Below, piece after piece: positions 11,490 to 22,090 of a stretch of DNA of 64,000 nucleotides (positions within the stretch are counted from its first letter, which is position 1; every line of letters begins with the position of its first letter). This stretch comes from Hibiscus mutabilis. Its lineage: Eukaryota; Streptophyta; Magnoliopsida; Malvales; Malvaceae. The notes beneath the pieces were generated by a model. It searched no databases. It saw only the letters and a program-made list of their open reading frames with translations, and was not told the DNA's origin. The translations under genes and the position numbers were made by a program. The stretch lies in NCBI GenBank assembly GCA_019671005.1, contig CM033718.1, forward strand, positions 25,920,014-25,984,013, given 5' to 3'.

Positions 11490-12723
11490 TATCTTGTAGT
11501 ACATCAAATTCCAAACTTATCTTAGAGAATAAAATGATAATGATAAGAGGACCATTAGAAGGATGACTACATGATATGTGTTGGATGGTGAAATCTTGTA
11601 CAAAAGAGGCAAAGATCATGTATTGTTAAGATGCATCAATGCCCGAGAAGCGAGAAACATCTTGGCAAAAGTGCAGGACGAGATATATGGAACACATGCA
11701 AATGGCTTTACAATGGCTAGGAAGATTATGAGATATGGATATTACTAGTCAACTATAGAAGGGGACTGCATTATTTATGCTAAGAAATGTCACAAATCTC
11801 ATATATATGCTGATAAGATTAACTCCCTACTGGTACCTCTTCATACATTGAATTCACCATGGCCTTTTACAGTCTAGGGCATGGAAGTTATTGCACAAAT
11901 TCACCCCAAAGATTCTAATGGATACCGCTTCATCCTTGTTGTCATTGATTACTTCACCAAATGGGTGGAAGCAGCTTCATATGCCAATATTACAAGATCA
12001 ACGGTTTGTAAGTTCTTAAAGAAGAAGATTGTCTGTCGATACGGATTGCAAGAAAGAATCATCACTGATAATGCTACCAATTATAATAACAAGGTAATAG
12101 CAGAAGCGTGTGAGCAGTTCAAAATTATGCACAACAAATCTATAACTTACCGCCCTAAGATGAATGGGGCAGTGGAGGCAGCAAACAAGAACATCAAAAA
12201 GATCATATCAAAGACGACAGATACTTACAAAGATTGGCACGAAAAGTTGCCATTTGCCATGTTTGCATATTAGACCTCGGTGCAAACTTCTACTGGGGTA
12301 ACACCATATTGTTTGGTCTACGGAATAAAGGCAGTACTTCTAATTGAGGTTAAAAGTCCATCTCTTCGAGTTTTATCTGAAGTAAAGTTGGATGAAGCAG
12401 AATGGGTACAAGCTCGATTTGACCGGGTAAATCTTATTGAAGAAAAAAGGCTGAAAGCTATTTGTCACAGTCAAGTGTACCAGAAAAGAATGATGCAAGC
12501 TTATGATAAGAAAGTTAGGCCCAGAGAATTTCTAAGAGGGTGATCTAGTGCTGAAAAGATCTTGCAAATACACCGAGATTTCCGTGGGAAATGGATGCCT
12601 AATTGGGAGGGGGTTATGTTGTCAAAAAGGCTTTCTTCGGAGGAGCATTGATCTAGCTGAAATGGATGGTGAAGAGTTGCACAACCTAGTGAACTCTGAT
12701 TCAGTTAAGAAATATTACGTCTG
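11490..12723 (+). pseudogene. Tat-like integrase
   Basis: The zinc-binding N-terminus is visible around 11640-11800 (HANGFTMARKIMRYGYY, then CIIYAKKCHKSH) with a stop. The catalytic core occupies 11881-12273: MEVIAQIHPKDSNGYRF, VIDYFTKWVEAASYA, IITDNATNYNN (second catalytic Asp) and MNGAVEAANK (catalytic Glu). The first catalytic Asp, expected after GM, is Glu. The C-terminal domain continues at 12280-12543 and to the stop near 12721 (NLVNSDSVKKYYV). In-frame stops at 11749, 11875, 12271 and 12541. It would have integrated element cDNA in the nucleus. Confidence 0.85.
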
Positions 12724-13375
12724 AATAATAAAAAAGAGAGATTGAAAGAAAAGAAAAGAAAAGAAAAAGCAGAGTGAAAACCCGAAAAAGGCGTTTCACA
12801 GAATGAAAGTATCTACAGTGAAAACCCAAAAAAGGGCGTTGTAGATATTTAAAAAGAGAAAAAAGAAAACAAAAGGGGGTTCAAGATGAAAACTCGCAAT
12901 GAGCATCTTGAAACCAAAAGAGGATCTGGGTTGAAAACCCGCAAAGGGCAGCTCAGATGCGTAATGCGTTGAGATTAGGCATCCGACAATTAAAACCTCT
13001 CGGACACCCGGTACTTTGGGAGGGATTTCACATCTGTAAACATTTTGACAACATTTGAATTCTGCTGGACAATGGCTCAAGCTTATGACTATATTCGGTT
13101 GATGGGGTTGTTGAATCCTTCATGATATGAATGCCCAAGGATCTGACCTTGTTTCTTGATTTTGTTGTTTCAGTTTGCTATGACTTTTTCAAAGCTCCAT
13201 TGTACTTTGCTTATAAGCCTTAATAAAATCCATGAATTCTCTTCCGAGCTTTCTTTCATTCCTAAAGCATCATGCAAATGACTAGTATAATGCATTACAA
13301 ATAGATGATTTCTTGGTATTACTATGTTTTGAGCTATGCAAGTGAACTTTAGCACTCTAGGTTATTGAAGAGGAG
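12724..13375 (+). repeat. Tat-like 3' UTR with GAAAACCCG..GGGCG short repeats
   Basis: Directly after the integrase stop come short direct repeats of the form GTGAAAACCC(G/A)AAAA.GGCG, embedded in A/G-rich runs (12770-12960). This repeat theme resumes beyond the inserted solo LTR at 16810-17000, which shows that the two stretches were once continuous. The piece ends at the target duplication AGGAG (13371-13375). No coding sequence is recognised here. Confidence 0.65.
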
Positions 13376-16300
13376 TGTAACGCCCCAATCTTTGGCCTAG
13401 CAGTTTATAGGTTGATTAGATGGTCCGGTGGACCGAGTTAGAGATTCGAGTCGTATTCGAGATTAAAATCGAAATAAATATTTTTGAGTGAGAAAATATT
13501 TGGGAAAATATCTAAAAATCATTATTTAATATATGAATATTTTTGGTTAAGTCAATTTTGAAAAATGGAATTTGGAAAAGTGACATTTTTGCTAGTGACC
13601 AATATGTAAAGAATGAAAATTATTTTTAGTGATTGTTTTCTAAAGGGTCAAAAACTTGAATCTCTAAGGAGCTATTTCCCAAAGTCTAATATTAGACTTT
13701 TCTCTTTAATTGACTATTTTAAAAAGATTTGGGAAGGGTATAAATATATTTTGGGAATTAATTTTATAATTAATTTCCTAAGCAAACTTTACGTAACTAA
13801 CTTTTCTCTAAAAGATTTTCTCTCAAGTTCTCTTTAGCCAAACACTTTTCTCTTCCTCAAAATCTTCAGGTGACTTTTTGATTTCTTCAATCTTTTGATT
13901 TTAAAAGAGTTCTTGATTGATTTCTATCAAAACCTTATTGTTTTAATCTTGTTTTCTCATGTAAATCAATACAATTAAGGAAGAAAATCAACATTAGAGG
14001 TTAGTTTCATCCTTCTCTTCTAACGTATGGTTTTTTACTGCCAAGTTATTGATCCTTTCCATATGTTTTCTAATGAGTTTTAATGATTTAATTATGGAAA
14101 TTGGTTAAATCAAGATTTAATTGATGAGATTAACTGATTTTTGTTTCAGATCTATTTTGATGAGTACTTATTGATTATAATCATAATTTTGATGTTTTAT
14201 AATGTTAAAAAATTTGATTTAACATAAGAATCCTGAAACTATGTGAATCTCTAATCGGTTAGGTTGCTAGTGTTGTGTATTTGGTGAGTTTTGGTTGATT
14301 AATGAAAGTTGGAAGTATAAGGATGATGTTAGGTTGTTTTTGTATGTTAATGGAAGTTAATTGATGGATTAAACATATATGTCTTGGCTGGGTTAAGTGT
14401 GGAAGGTCTTTGATGTTGATTTCAGTAGTTTTGGAAGGTTTTGGCTAGAGTTTGAAGAGGATTGTTATTATTTTGTTGTGGTTGGTTTATTAATGCATTT
14501 CAATGCATTGAATCCCATATTTTGTATGGTAAAACCAAGGGTGATTGATCCTCAAGCTTGAAGCATCGCTTCAGAAGCTTTGGAGGAGTAATTTGCATCG
14601 GCGAATGAGGCTTTGTGTTATCGGTGAGTGAGAATGTAGATTTCATATTTGAAATTATTTAAAGGTGATTTGTGGGAGTTTAAACTTAGCTTGAAACGTT
14701 GGTTTAAACTCGGAAGTAAGTATAAAGAGATTTCTCCTTCGTTCGTGCTTTTATGAAATGAGTTTTATGCACTTGATTTGAATTACATGGTACCTACTAT
14801 TCAAGCATGTTTTCGAGTATGTTATATACTAGTTTTGATCATGAAATGATGATGGATGCACATGGTAAGTGATCCATGTAAGTATGTGTTATACTTGTTT
14901 AAAAGCATGGTTTGTTGCTTTGGAAGTGGTTTTCTTTTTATGCATATAAAAACATTGAGGTACAAGGTTAATAATGAATTATATTGGCAAGTGATGTGGT
15001 TTAAAATGTCATCGGATATAGTTGGCTGGCCATAGGATTGATAGTGCACTATAAAAAGTCACCTTGGATGGTAAGGGGTTTATACGGTGTATCGAACACT
15101 CCATCCAAGTACCCTAACGGTTGAAGGGTTATATGGTACCAAAAACTCCCGTTAGTGGATTATGCATCTGACCGACAATTGGGGTTGGTGTCCCTAGATT
15201 GTAAGTGGTACCGTAATTTCGGTTGAGATGGCATGAAGTGTTGAGAGGACACTTGTTGAATCCGTGTATCCGATGTAATATTTTGGAAAGTGGATTTGTT
15301 TAATGATCACTTGAAAGCCAATATAATTGTTGATGTGTCATGTTGACGAATGTTAATGTATAATGTTGGTTTATATATGTTTTACTCTTTAAGCTTTGCA
15401 TATGGTTGTTATGCATGGGAAGGATTAAATTGAAGGTTAGAAAATGTGATTTGCTGTTAATCCATGATACGTGTTGTATATAGTTTAATATGTTAGTTTT
15501 TGAAGGTGTTAAGTGCATGGTTTTCAAGGCATGATTTTTATAAGTTGATTGAAATAATGATTTCAATGTGGTTTTGGAAAATGGTTTTAAAATGCATTGA
15601 TGGTGTGTTGTTTAAGCACTCCTCACTAAGCCTAGTGTGATTATGCTCTCTTTTTCCATTAATGCAGAGAATTAAAGGTTGGAGACAATGAGCAAGCAAG
15701 CGAAAATCCAAGGACTCAGTTAACACAAAAGTATGATTTTAGAACTAGACTTGTAGTAATAAAGGCAATGGGGTTCAATGTTGTTTTGGGTTTTGTTAAA
15801 CTCCATGTTGGAGCAAGTTTGTATTGTTGTTTTGGATTGTATTTGGCTTCATATGTTTGGTTGTTGCCTTGGAATTATGTTTCGTATGGTGGTTGGTTGT
15901 TTTCTAGGAAGAATGCCGCTAGATTTCCGTTTGAACTATGATGTCATGATTTGATCATGTTTCCGTGATGTTTTAGCATGGTTTGATCTTTAGAATTATT
16001 ATGTATATGTTTGGGGTTTTTATAGAACATGTTTGGACCTTTGATTGTATGAAAAACCAGCAAAATTGGGCATTTCAGGCCCATATGAATCGGTACTGGT
16101 AAGTGTATTTTTGGCCTGCTTATCGGTACGGGTAGAAGTATAACGATACAGTTTTGAGCTACTAGAATTCTGGTAAAATCAATTGTAACCTGTGTATCGA
16201 TATGCCTAGGGACCGTATCGATACGCCTCCGCGTATCTGTACACTTTGATACTCATGGTTGATATTAAAGGTTTTAGATTCGTCCGTTTTGGTCCCTGAT

Positions 16301-16664
16301 TGTTATGCATGCAATTAAAGGAGTTCAGATGGTCATTTTAAGCTGAATTTTGACATGTGAGCATGAAATATGACTAATTAAGGATTGGTAACTTCAAAAT
16401 TTATTAAGTCCCTGTAATTTTCTAGAATTTCAATTTGGTCCCTAAATTTCAATTCCGTACAATTTGATGCCAATTCGACGCCCGATTGAGTTGAGTTTTC
16501 ACCCGCTGCCAGTATGCACACCATAGGTTATAATGTTGCATCTAGATAAGAAAAAAGAAAAAAATAGACGTAATTCAAATTAAATCTTTACGAGTTTGTT
16601 TCGGCAAACCCAATGTAGTTCGCTTGATTCGGTCTAGCGACTAGGCCAGGTCAAGGAGGTTACA
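13376..16664 (+). repeat. Solo LTR of a chromovirus-like element, with 5-bp TSD
   Basis: It starts TGTAACGCCCCAATC and ends AGGAGGTTACA. It is flanked by the perfect direct repeat AGGAG at 13371-13375 and 16665-16669. The length of 3289 bp with no internal domain makes it a solo LTR left by LTR-LTR recombination. A TATA box (TATAAATA, 13739-13746) is followed by a pyrimidine-rich leader. Anchors shared with the LTRs ending at 50272 and 57548 are GGATATAGTTGG (near 15017) and the GGCAATG.GG block (near 15762), plus a cluster of GTA(T/C)CG(G/A)TAC words (16085-16260). It lies in the 3' UTR of the Tat-like element. Confidence 0.9.
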
Positions 16665-16669
16665 AGGAG

Positions 16670-17280
16670 TGTATAAAGTGAAGATTGAGTTGAATTTTTC
16701 ACTGGAAGAAACAAAGAAATGAAAGAAACTGTTAAGTGTTTAAGCCAATTAGTACCTTAACAAGTTGGAAAGACAGATAGAGAAAAGAATGCAAAGGAAA
16801 GTGTTGGGAGATAAAGGTGAAATCCTAAAAGGGCGTCAAAAAAAAAGAAAAGAGGAAAGAAAAAGAAGAAAATAAGAAAGGAAAAGAAAAGAAAAGAAAA
16901 AATGAGGTGAAAATCTGAAAGGGCGCCTTGAGAAAAAGAGAAAAAAGAAAAACCAAAGTGAAAGCTCGACAGGGCGCTTTGAGAAAATCAGTCTAAAGTG
17001 AAAACCCAAAATGGTGTTTTAGAGCAAAGGGCTAGAAACACAAAAGGGAGGTTTCAAATGTTAACCCCGAGTGTGAGATGGAGTACCAATGCAGACTGAG
17101 AATCAATGAAGGAAAGCATATCAAAGAAAAACCAGATTGGTTTCCCAAAAAGAAGAAGCAGACTCATTGATCCCAATGTGCCACGGTTCATGCATCATAT
17201 AGAAAATTAGGGTCATACTAACCCTCATCCAAGCATTTTAATCTATTTTGGCAGGAAAATAGCAAAGAGTATAGAGCTCT
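16670..17280 (+). repeat. Tat-like 3' UTR, continuation after the solo LTR
   Basis: A/G-rich sequence with further GTGAAA.C(C/T)..AAAGGGCG repeats (16817-17015), the same theme as 12770-12960. Poly-purine stretches around 16840-16960 are simple sequence. No coding potential is seen. Confidence 0.6.
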
Positions 17281-17682
17281 CAATAAGAAGAGTTCGCCAG
17301 CAAAGACAAAGCTCTTAATATGAAGAGTTCACCAGCAAAAACAGAGCTCCTAATGTGAAGAGTTCGCCAGCAAAGATAGAGCTCCTGATGTGAAGAGTTC
17401 GCCCAACAAAGATAGAGATCCTAATATGAAGAGTTCGCCCAGCAAAGATAGAGCTCCTAATATGAAGAGTTCGCCCAGCAAAGATAGAGCTCCTAATATG
17501 AAGAGTTCGCCTAGCAAAGGTAGAGCTCTTTATATGAATAGTTCGCCCTGGCAAAGATAGAGCTCCTAGTTTGAAGAGTTCGCTCCGGCAAAGATAGAGT
17601 TCCTAATAAGAAGAGTTCACCAATCAAAGAATCTAGACTTCTCAACAAGAAGAGTTCATCCAACAAAGAATTTGAATCTCCC
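17281..17682 (+). repeat. Minisatellite, about 11 units of 35-38 bp
   Basis: Tandem units of the form AATATGAAGAGTTCGCC.AGCAAAGATAGAGCTCCT run head to tail. The middle units are nearly identical, while the outer ones are diverged and slightly longer. The array lies in the 3' UTR of the Tat-like element, shortly before the LTR at 17857. Tandem repeats at this position are common in Tat/Ogre 3' UTRs. Confidence 0.85.
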
Positions 17683-17856
17683 AAGAGAAAGACCAACATC
17701 ACCAAGAAGAATGAATGAGTTCTTAATAAGAAGAATTAGTTCAAACTTCATGGACAACAGAAGAAAAGAAGGACCATCAGATGCTTGGGGTCAAATTTGT
17801 GTATTTTTAGTCTTTGCCTTATTTATGTTCCACAACAATGAGCAAAGAGAGGCAGT
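17683..17856 (+). other. End of Tat-like internal region with polypurine tract
   Basis: The unique tail of the 3' UTR ends in the purine-rich GAGCAAAGAGAGGCAG immediately before the LTR start TGTAATACTC at 17857. This placement fits the plus-strand primer of reverse transcription. Confidence 0.5.
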
Positions 17857-20131
17857 TGTAATACTCGAATTTAATCTGGGGTATTATATATATTAAAATA
17901 AATAAATGAATGAATAAATATTTGGACCCAAATAAATAGTACCCAATGACCAATATATAATAAGGGTCCAAATGTTTCTCTTACAAGCCCATTTACATGG
18001 TAAAATCTCAAGGCCCAAATCCCACATATTACAACCCCTTAAATAAACACAAAAACCCATCAGAATCCTCTTTTCCCGCCCAAATTCTGCCCAACAAGCA
18101 CAAGTGTGCTTTCTATTCCCACTCAAATGCCCACATGGCACCTTCGTGTTGACCCGTTTCCCATTCACACAAATTCATTCCCAACCAGCTCTCAACTGAT
18201 GACATCAGTCGGCCTCTCCTATAAATAGTGAGGAAAGAGAAATTATTAGTTAATTAATGACTAATAATTACAACAATTATTGAGGAGAGAGAGAAGAAGC
18301 TGAAGAGTCATACCTGAAAGTTGAAAGATCGCCTGAAAGTTGACTAACACGTTGTAGAAGACGAATCAGCCGTTATCGGAGCTCACCTCACGTCGCCGAG
18401 AAGGCAAACCGCCTTTTCATTTTCATTTCCTGCAACAAAAAGTAAAAATGTTAGATCTAAGTGAAGAAATTAAAAAAATGAGGAAACAAAGAAAACGTTG
18501 TCGGAAACTTATCTTTTGGTTATCGGAGTAGCTTTAGGAAGACGGCGGAGTTGAAGAGGGCGAGGAATGGGTAGTTTAGGCCTAGGTTCGAGCGAAGATG
18601 AGAGGCTCTATCGAGTCGGGATTAGATCTAAGGTTTTAGGGGCTTAAAATCAGAAAAATATGATTTTTTAGAGTTTTAGGTTTTTGGCGAGCGGCGGCCG
18701 GAAATCGCCTTATGCCGATCAGCGTCGACTCGCTGTGGTCGGAATAATGTACGGTGGCCGAGAAACAAGTTTAGGTGGTCGGGGTATGGTTGCAACGGAT
18801 CAAACGAGGAAAAATGGAAGAACATGAGTTGTGTTATTGTGAAAAATGGGAGTTTGATATGAAAAAAAAAGAAAATGAGTATGTTTAGTTGTTTTTATAG
18901 ATTGAAGATCAAAAAGTGAAAGAACAAAGATTAATTCGAGGATGAACATGGGTGTTTGATCAATTTTAAGGCTTAAATCTGGATTTTTGTTGTTTAGTAG
19001 AAAAAGGAGGGATCTAAGTTTAGAGAGAGAGAGAGAGTAGGAATGAAAATTGAGGGAAAAAGGGTTATCCCGGAATGGAAGAGTTTAAATACCTCGACCC
19101 GCGCATGGACCCAAACCCGTGTCAGGGTTTGTGCACTTTTTCTCTGGTCGGATCGGTAGATACACGTTTTTTAAAAAGGGTTATTACCCTTTAGGTCCTT
19201 GAAATCTTGAGTTGTAATTCAATTTAGTCACTAAATATAGTAAAATTAGCTTTAAAACTTTGTTTTTAGTTTAATTTAGTCCCAAATTTCAGTATTAATT
19301 TAATTTTAATTGTTTAATTAAATTGCTTGATGCATGTTTTAAATAAAAACATGTAGTTCTAATTATTAGACAATTTAATCACCTAGATTTATATTAATTA
19401 TTTAGATCTTTAGATACTAATAAGAATTAAATAAATGGAATAGGAGAGACAATTGTAGAAAATAAATGGGTATTAAAAGGGAAGTTTTGAAGTCTTAAGT
19501 TTGCAATGAGATGTTACCCAATAGTGCTTTTAAGTAGAACATTTGATACCCATTTAAACTTAGAATATGATAATTAATTTAGTTAAATTAAAATTAGAAG
19601 TAAGATTTAATTAATTAGATTCACTAATCATTTAGGAATATTGTTCAGTTTAGGGTCTTTAATATGAATAGTGTTCAAGCAATTGGGTGTTATTTTATAA
19701 ATACACTAAATTTAATAATATTTATAGTTTTTAAACAATTCAATTAATTAGAGCCTTTGTAAGTTAGAACTTAAAATTAACAAGAAAATAATTGATCATG
19801 CATTAAAACCTTTTATGTTGGAAATACATTTTTGAATATGAATCAAAGTGTCCTAAAGTAACTGGGTGCTTCTAATCTCATATTCGAATAAAAATATATT
19901 TCCTTATAAGAGGATATCTCTATTTGGAATAAAAATCCAGTTAATTATTATGGTTAAATTAAATTCAAATTGTTATTCAAAACGCCAAAATGTCACGTAA
20001 AATTAAAAAGTACCGATAACGGGCATTTGTGGGTTGCTAATCCTTCCTCACATGTAACCGACTTCCGAATCCAATTCTTAAAGAATGAATCTCTGGTTGT
20101 GTTTTATGGTATCCAGTTTACGAAAGTGACC
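17857..20131 (+). repeat. Tat-like LTR
   Basis: Begins TGTAATACTCGAATTTAATC after a purine-rich tract. TATA box TATAAATA at 18220-18227, then a leader. The right end is not sharp: a PBS-like TGGCGACTCC follows at 20134, so the LTR should end just before it, but the terminal CA is not clear. The length of about 2.3 kb is an estimate. It serves as the 3' LTR of the element at 4939 by position. The middle (18,450-19,150) also has GC-richer sequence with gene-like composition but no sustained ORF. Confidence 0.6.
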
Positions 20132-20133
20132 GG

Positions 20134-20284
20134 TGGCGACTCCAAAATGTTTTTAAGATTAAATAAAGGAAAATTCCAACTTAACATGAAAAACCTATTT
20201 TTTCAAGATTAAATAAATAAAAGGCAAAACCCAAATTTTCAAAACCTAATCGTCGAGCTATTTTCACACCTTATTAAAAAATGG
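20134..20284 (+). other. PBS-like site and 5'-leader-like sequence of a Tat element
   Basis: GGTGGCGACTCC at 20132-20143 resembles the primer-binding region seen after Tat/Ogre 5' LTRs (reported as tRNA-Arg type in Ogre; from memory). The following sequence looks like a leader. A leader after what should be a 3' LTR suggests either a second tandem copy or that 17857-20131 is shared by two units. Confidence 0.4.
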
Positions 20285-20289
20285 TCACG

Positions 20290-20422
20290 AACCTAAATCC
20301 CTAGCTCTAACACCCTAAAACTTAAACCCTAAACCCTAAACTTTAAATTCTAACCATAAACCTTAAATGCTACGCCCTACAACCTAAACCCTAAACCACA
20401 ACCTAAAAATCTAAACCTTAAA
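20290..20422. repeat. Degenerate telomere-like (CCCTAAA)n tract
   Basis: ACTTAAACCCTAAACCCTAAACTTTAAATTCTAACC and similar words recur over about 130 bp. They are related to the plant telomere repeat CCCTAAA, but only a couple of units are perfect. It could be an interstitial telomeric relic or part of the Tat leader. Confidence 0.45.
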
Positions 20423-20554
20423 ATTGAAAGGCTTGTATAAACTAAAGTTTAAGCTTGTGTATCAACGTATTTTCCATATAATAATACTCTTGGAGTTAAT
20501 ATTTATGCATTGCATCTTGCAAGCTTACAAAACGTTCCAAGTTTATAATCTATT

Positions 20555-21022
20555 GAGTCAATTATACCACACGTCCCTACACTATGACATTCATTTTAAA
20601 ATGGTCCCCAAACTTTTAAACATTTTAATTACATTCCCATACTACGACCTTCATTCTAAATTCGTCCTCAAACTTTTGAGCATTCCAGTTTCATCTCAAA
20701 CTTTGACTCTCATTCTAAATTGACCCTCAAACATTTTGAACACTCTAATTTCATCCCAAATTATTAGTATATGTTAATCATATCTTATGTTAATAAAACT
20801 GTTATAAAAATTGTTAATTGTCATGAAACCCCGATGTAGATTATTTATTAACATGATGCGATATAAACGATAATTTGACGATGAAATTTGAACATTCAAA
20901 AAGTTTGAGGACCAATTTAGAATGAAGGTCATAGTTTTAGGATGAAATTGGAATGTTTAAAAATTTAGGGACAAATTTAAAATGAAAGACATAGTTTGGG
21001 GACGTGTGATGCAATTATCTCG
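20555..21022. mobile_element. Foldback/MITE-like element with 8-bp TSD
   Basis: The two arms (about 20555-20750 and 20880-21022) are long imperfect inverted repeats: CACACGTCCCTACACTATGA on the left matches the complement of CATAGTTTGGGGACGTGTG on the right. The element is flanked by the perfect 8-bp direct repeat AATCTATT (20547-20554 and 21023-21030). The length is 468 bp, with no coding capacity. An 8-bp duplication fits the hAT class, but the terminal bases do not clearly match a hAT consensus. Confidence 0.75.
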
Positions 21023-21093
21023 AATCTATTAGTATAAAAGTCATTCCACTCATGGAATATTGAAAGCCAAACTACTCATGACAATAAAAATAA

Positions 21094-21270
21094 GGGTAAA
21101 GTACACCAGTGGTCACCAAACTTTTAGGGCGCGTTTATTTTGGTTGCCGCCTTTTAAAATTTCTGTTGGGTCACCCAACTTTTAGTTTGTTTTCATTTTG
21201 GTCACTCCCATCAACTTCTGTTAAAAATGCTGATGTGATATGTTATCTTCTTCTTCAACCTCTTTCTTCT
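21094..21270 (+). repeat. Dispersed-repeat fragment (one-sided terminus-like)
   Basis: GGGTAAAGTACACCAGTGGTCACCAAAC with later CACCCAACTTTTAG and GGTCACTCCCATC blocks is the kind of sequence found at the ends of many plant MITE- and Mutator-like repeats. No matching inverted end is seen in the next 600 bp, so only a fragment is called. Confidence 0.35.
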
Positions 21271-21825
21271 TCTCCTCTATTTTTTCCTCTGTGAAAATAA
21301 AAACTTATAAAAGTATGATCTTTTATCTATTGATTTTCTTCGTTTATTATTTTTCTCTGAGATGTTATCAAGGATAAACCTTAACCTCTTCCAACACTTC
21401 ATCTTCTAATGGCAGCTTCCTTCAATGAAAAAGCTGGACTGTGCCATCAATGAGGTATTGTTCATTTGGAGGCAAAGAACTAACATGGATCATCTCGGTT
21501 ATTTATGCAATAAGTTGACATTTTCGTCGTAGTTGAACTCTCGATGCATCTCCGATGCAATTAAAATATGACATGGGCCTATTTATATCCATTGCTTTAG
21601 CCATCAACTATAAAACCTGCATAAAAATGTACAGAATTTCCTTTTATATCATTTAAAGACTCGAGGTGGGGAACTCATGGGGAAAATAAAACATACCAGT
21701 GTCCAACACACTCATTTAATACCCAACATACCTCAGTTTTTGTAGGTTAGAGATCAAATAAAACTATTAAGGAGTAGTGTTTAGTTACTGATTTATGCAT
21801 GTAAAATATAATCATAAGCATCCAT
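21271..21825. other. No recognised gene
   Basis: AT-rich sequence with short ORFs only. I see no conserved motif, terminal repeat or RNA gene. Confidence 0.5.
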
Positions 21826-22090
21826 TGTTAGAGTATTCTCTAGAATATAACCATGAATTCAATTGTAAATCTGTTACATTGGTTATATTTTTGTTATACC
21901 AGCTGGGCTTGTGTCAGCTGGGCTTAGAAGATTTGTTAGTGAGCCTGATGTGAGCTATATAAAGGGACGTCTTGTAATTGGGCCATATTATCTGAAAAGA
22001 ATTTATTTTCTCTTTATTGTTTCATTTTCTCATTCATTAATTTCTTTACTCATTCTGTTTGGCAGTTTTCACTTTCTATTCTCAATGGCT
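21826..22090 (+). repeat. Truncated copia-like LTR fragment
   Basis: Starts TGTTAGAGTATTCTCTAG, a Ty1/copia-like LTR beginning. It has a TATA box TATATAAA at 21956-21963 followed by a pyrimidine-rich leader, as in many plant copia LTRs. It stops near 22090, where the leader of the Athila-like element begins. No copia coding sequence is present. Confidence 0.45.

Larger units (their letters stand above)
4939..20131 (+). mobile_element. Tat/Ogre-type Ty3/gypsy retrotransposon, degenerate, 5' truncated in window
   Basis: Domain order on the + strand is: upstream coiled-coil ORF, gag, protease, RT, RNase H, second (archaeal-type) RNase H, integrase, long repeat-rich 3' UTR, LTR. The second RNase H between RNase H and integrase is the known hallmark of the Tat lineage, and an extra ORF before gag is known for Ogre-like members. 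The 5' LTR and PBS are not in the window because a minus-strand element interrupts it at 4938. A solo LTR (13376-16664) interrupts its 3' UTR. Stops and frameshifts occur in every domain. Confidence 0.8.

Noticed and set aside
17281..17682. Regular spaced repeats resembling a CRISPR array
   Set aside because: The repeats are contiguous, with no unique spacers of constant length, and they lie in a plant retrotransposon UTR. It is a minisatellite.
17315..17705. Minus-strand ORFs with repeated HIRSSIFAGRTL-like residues
   Set aside because: These are translations of the minisatellite unit on the wrong strand, not a repeat protein gene.
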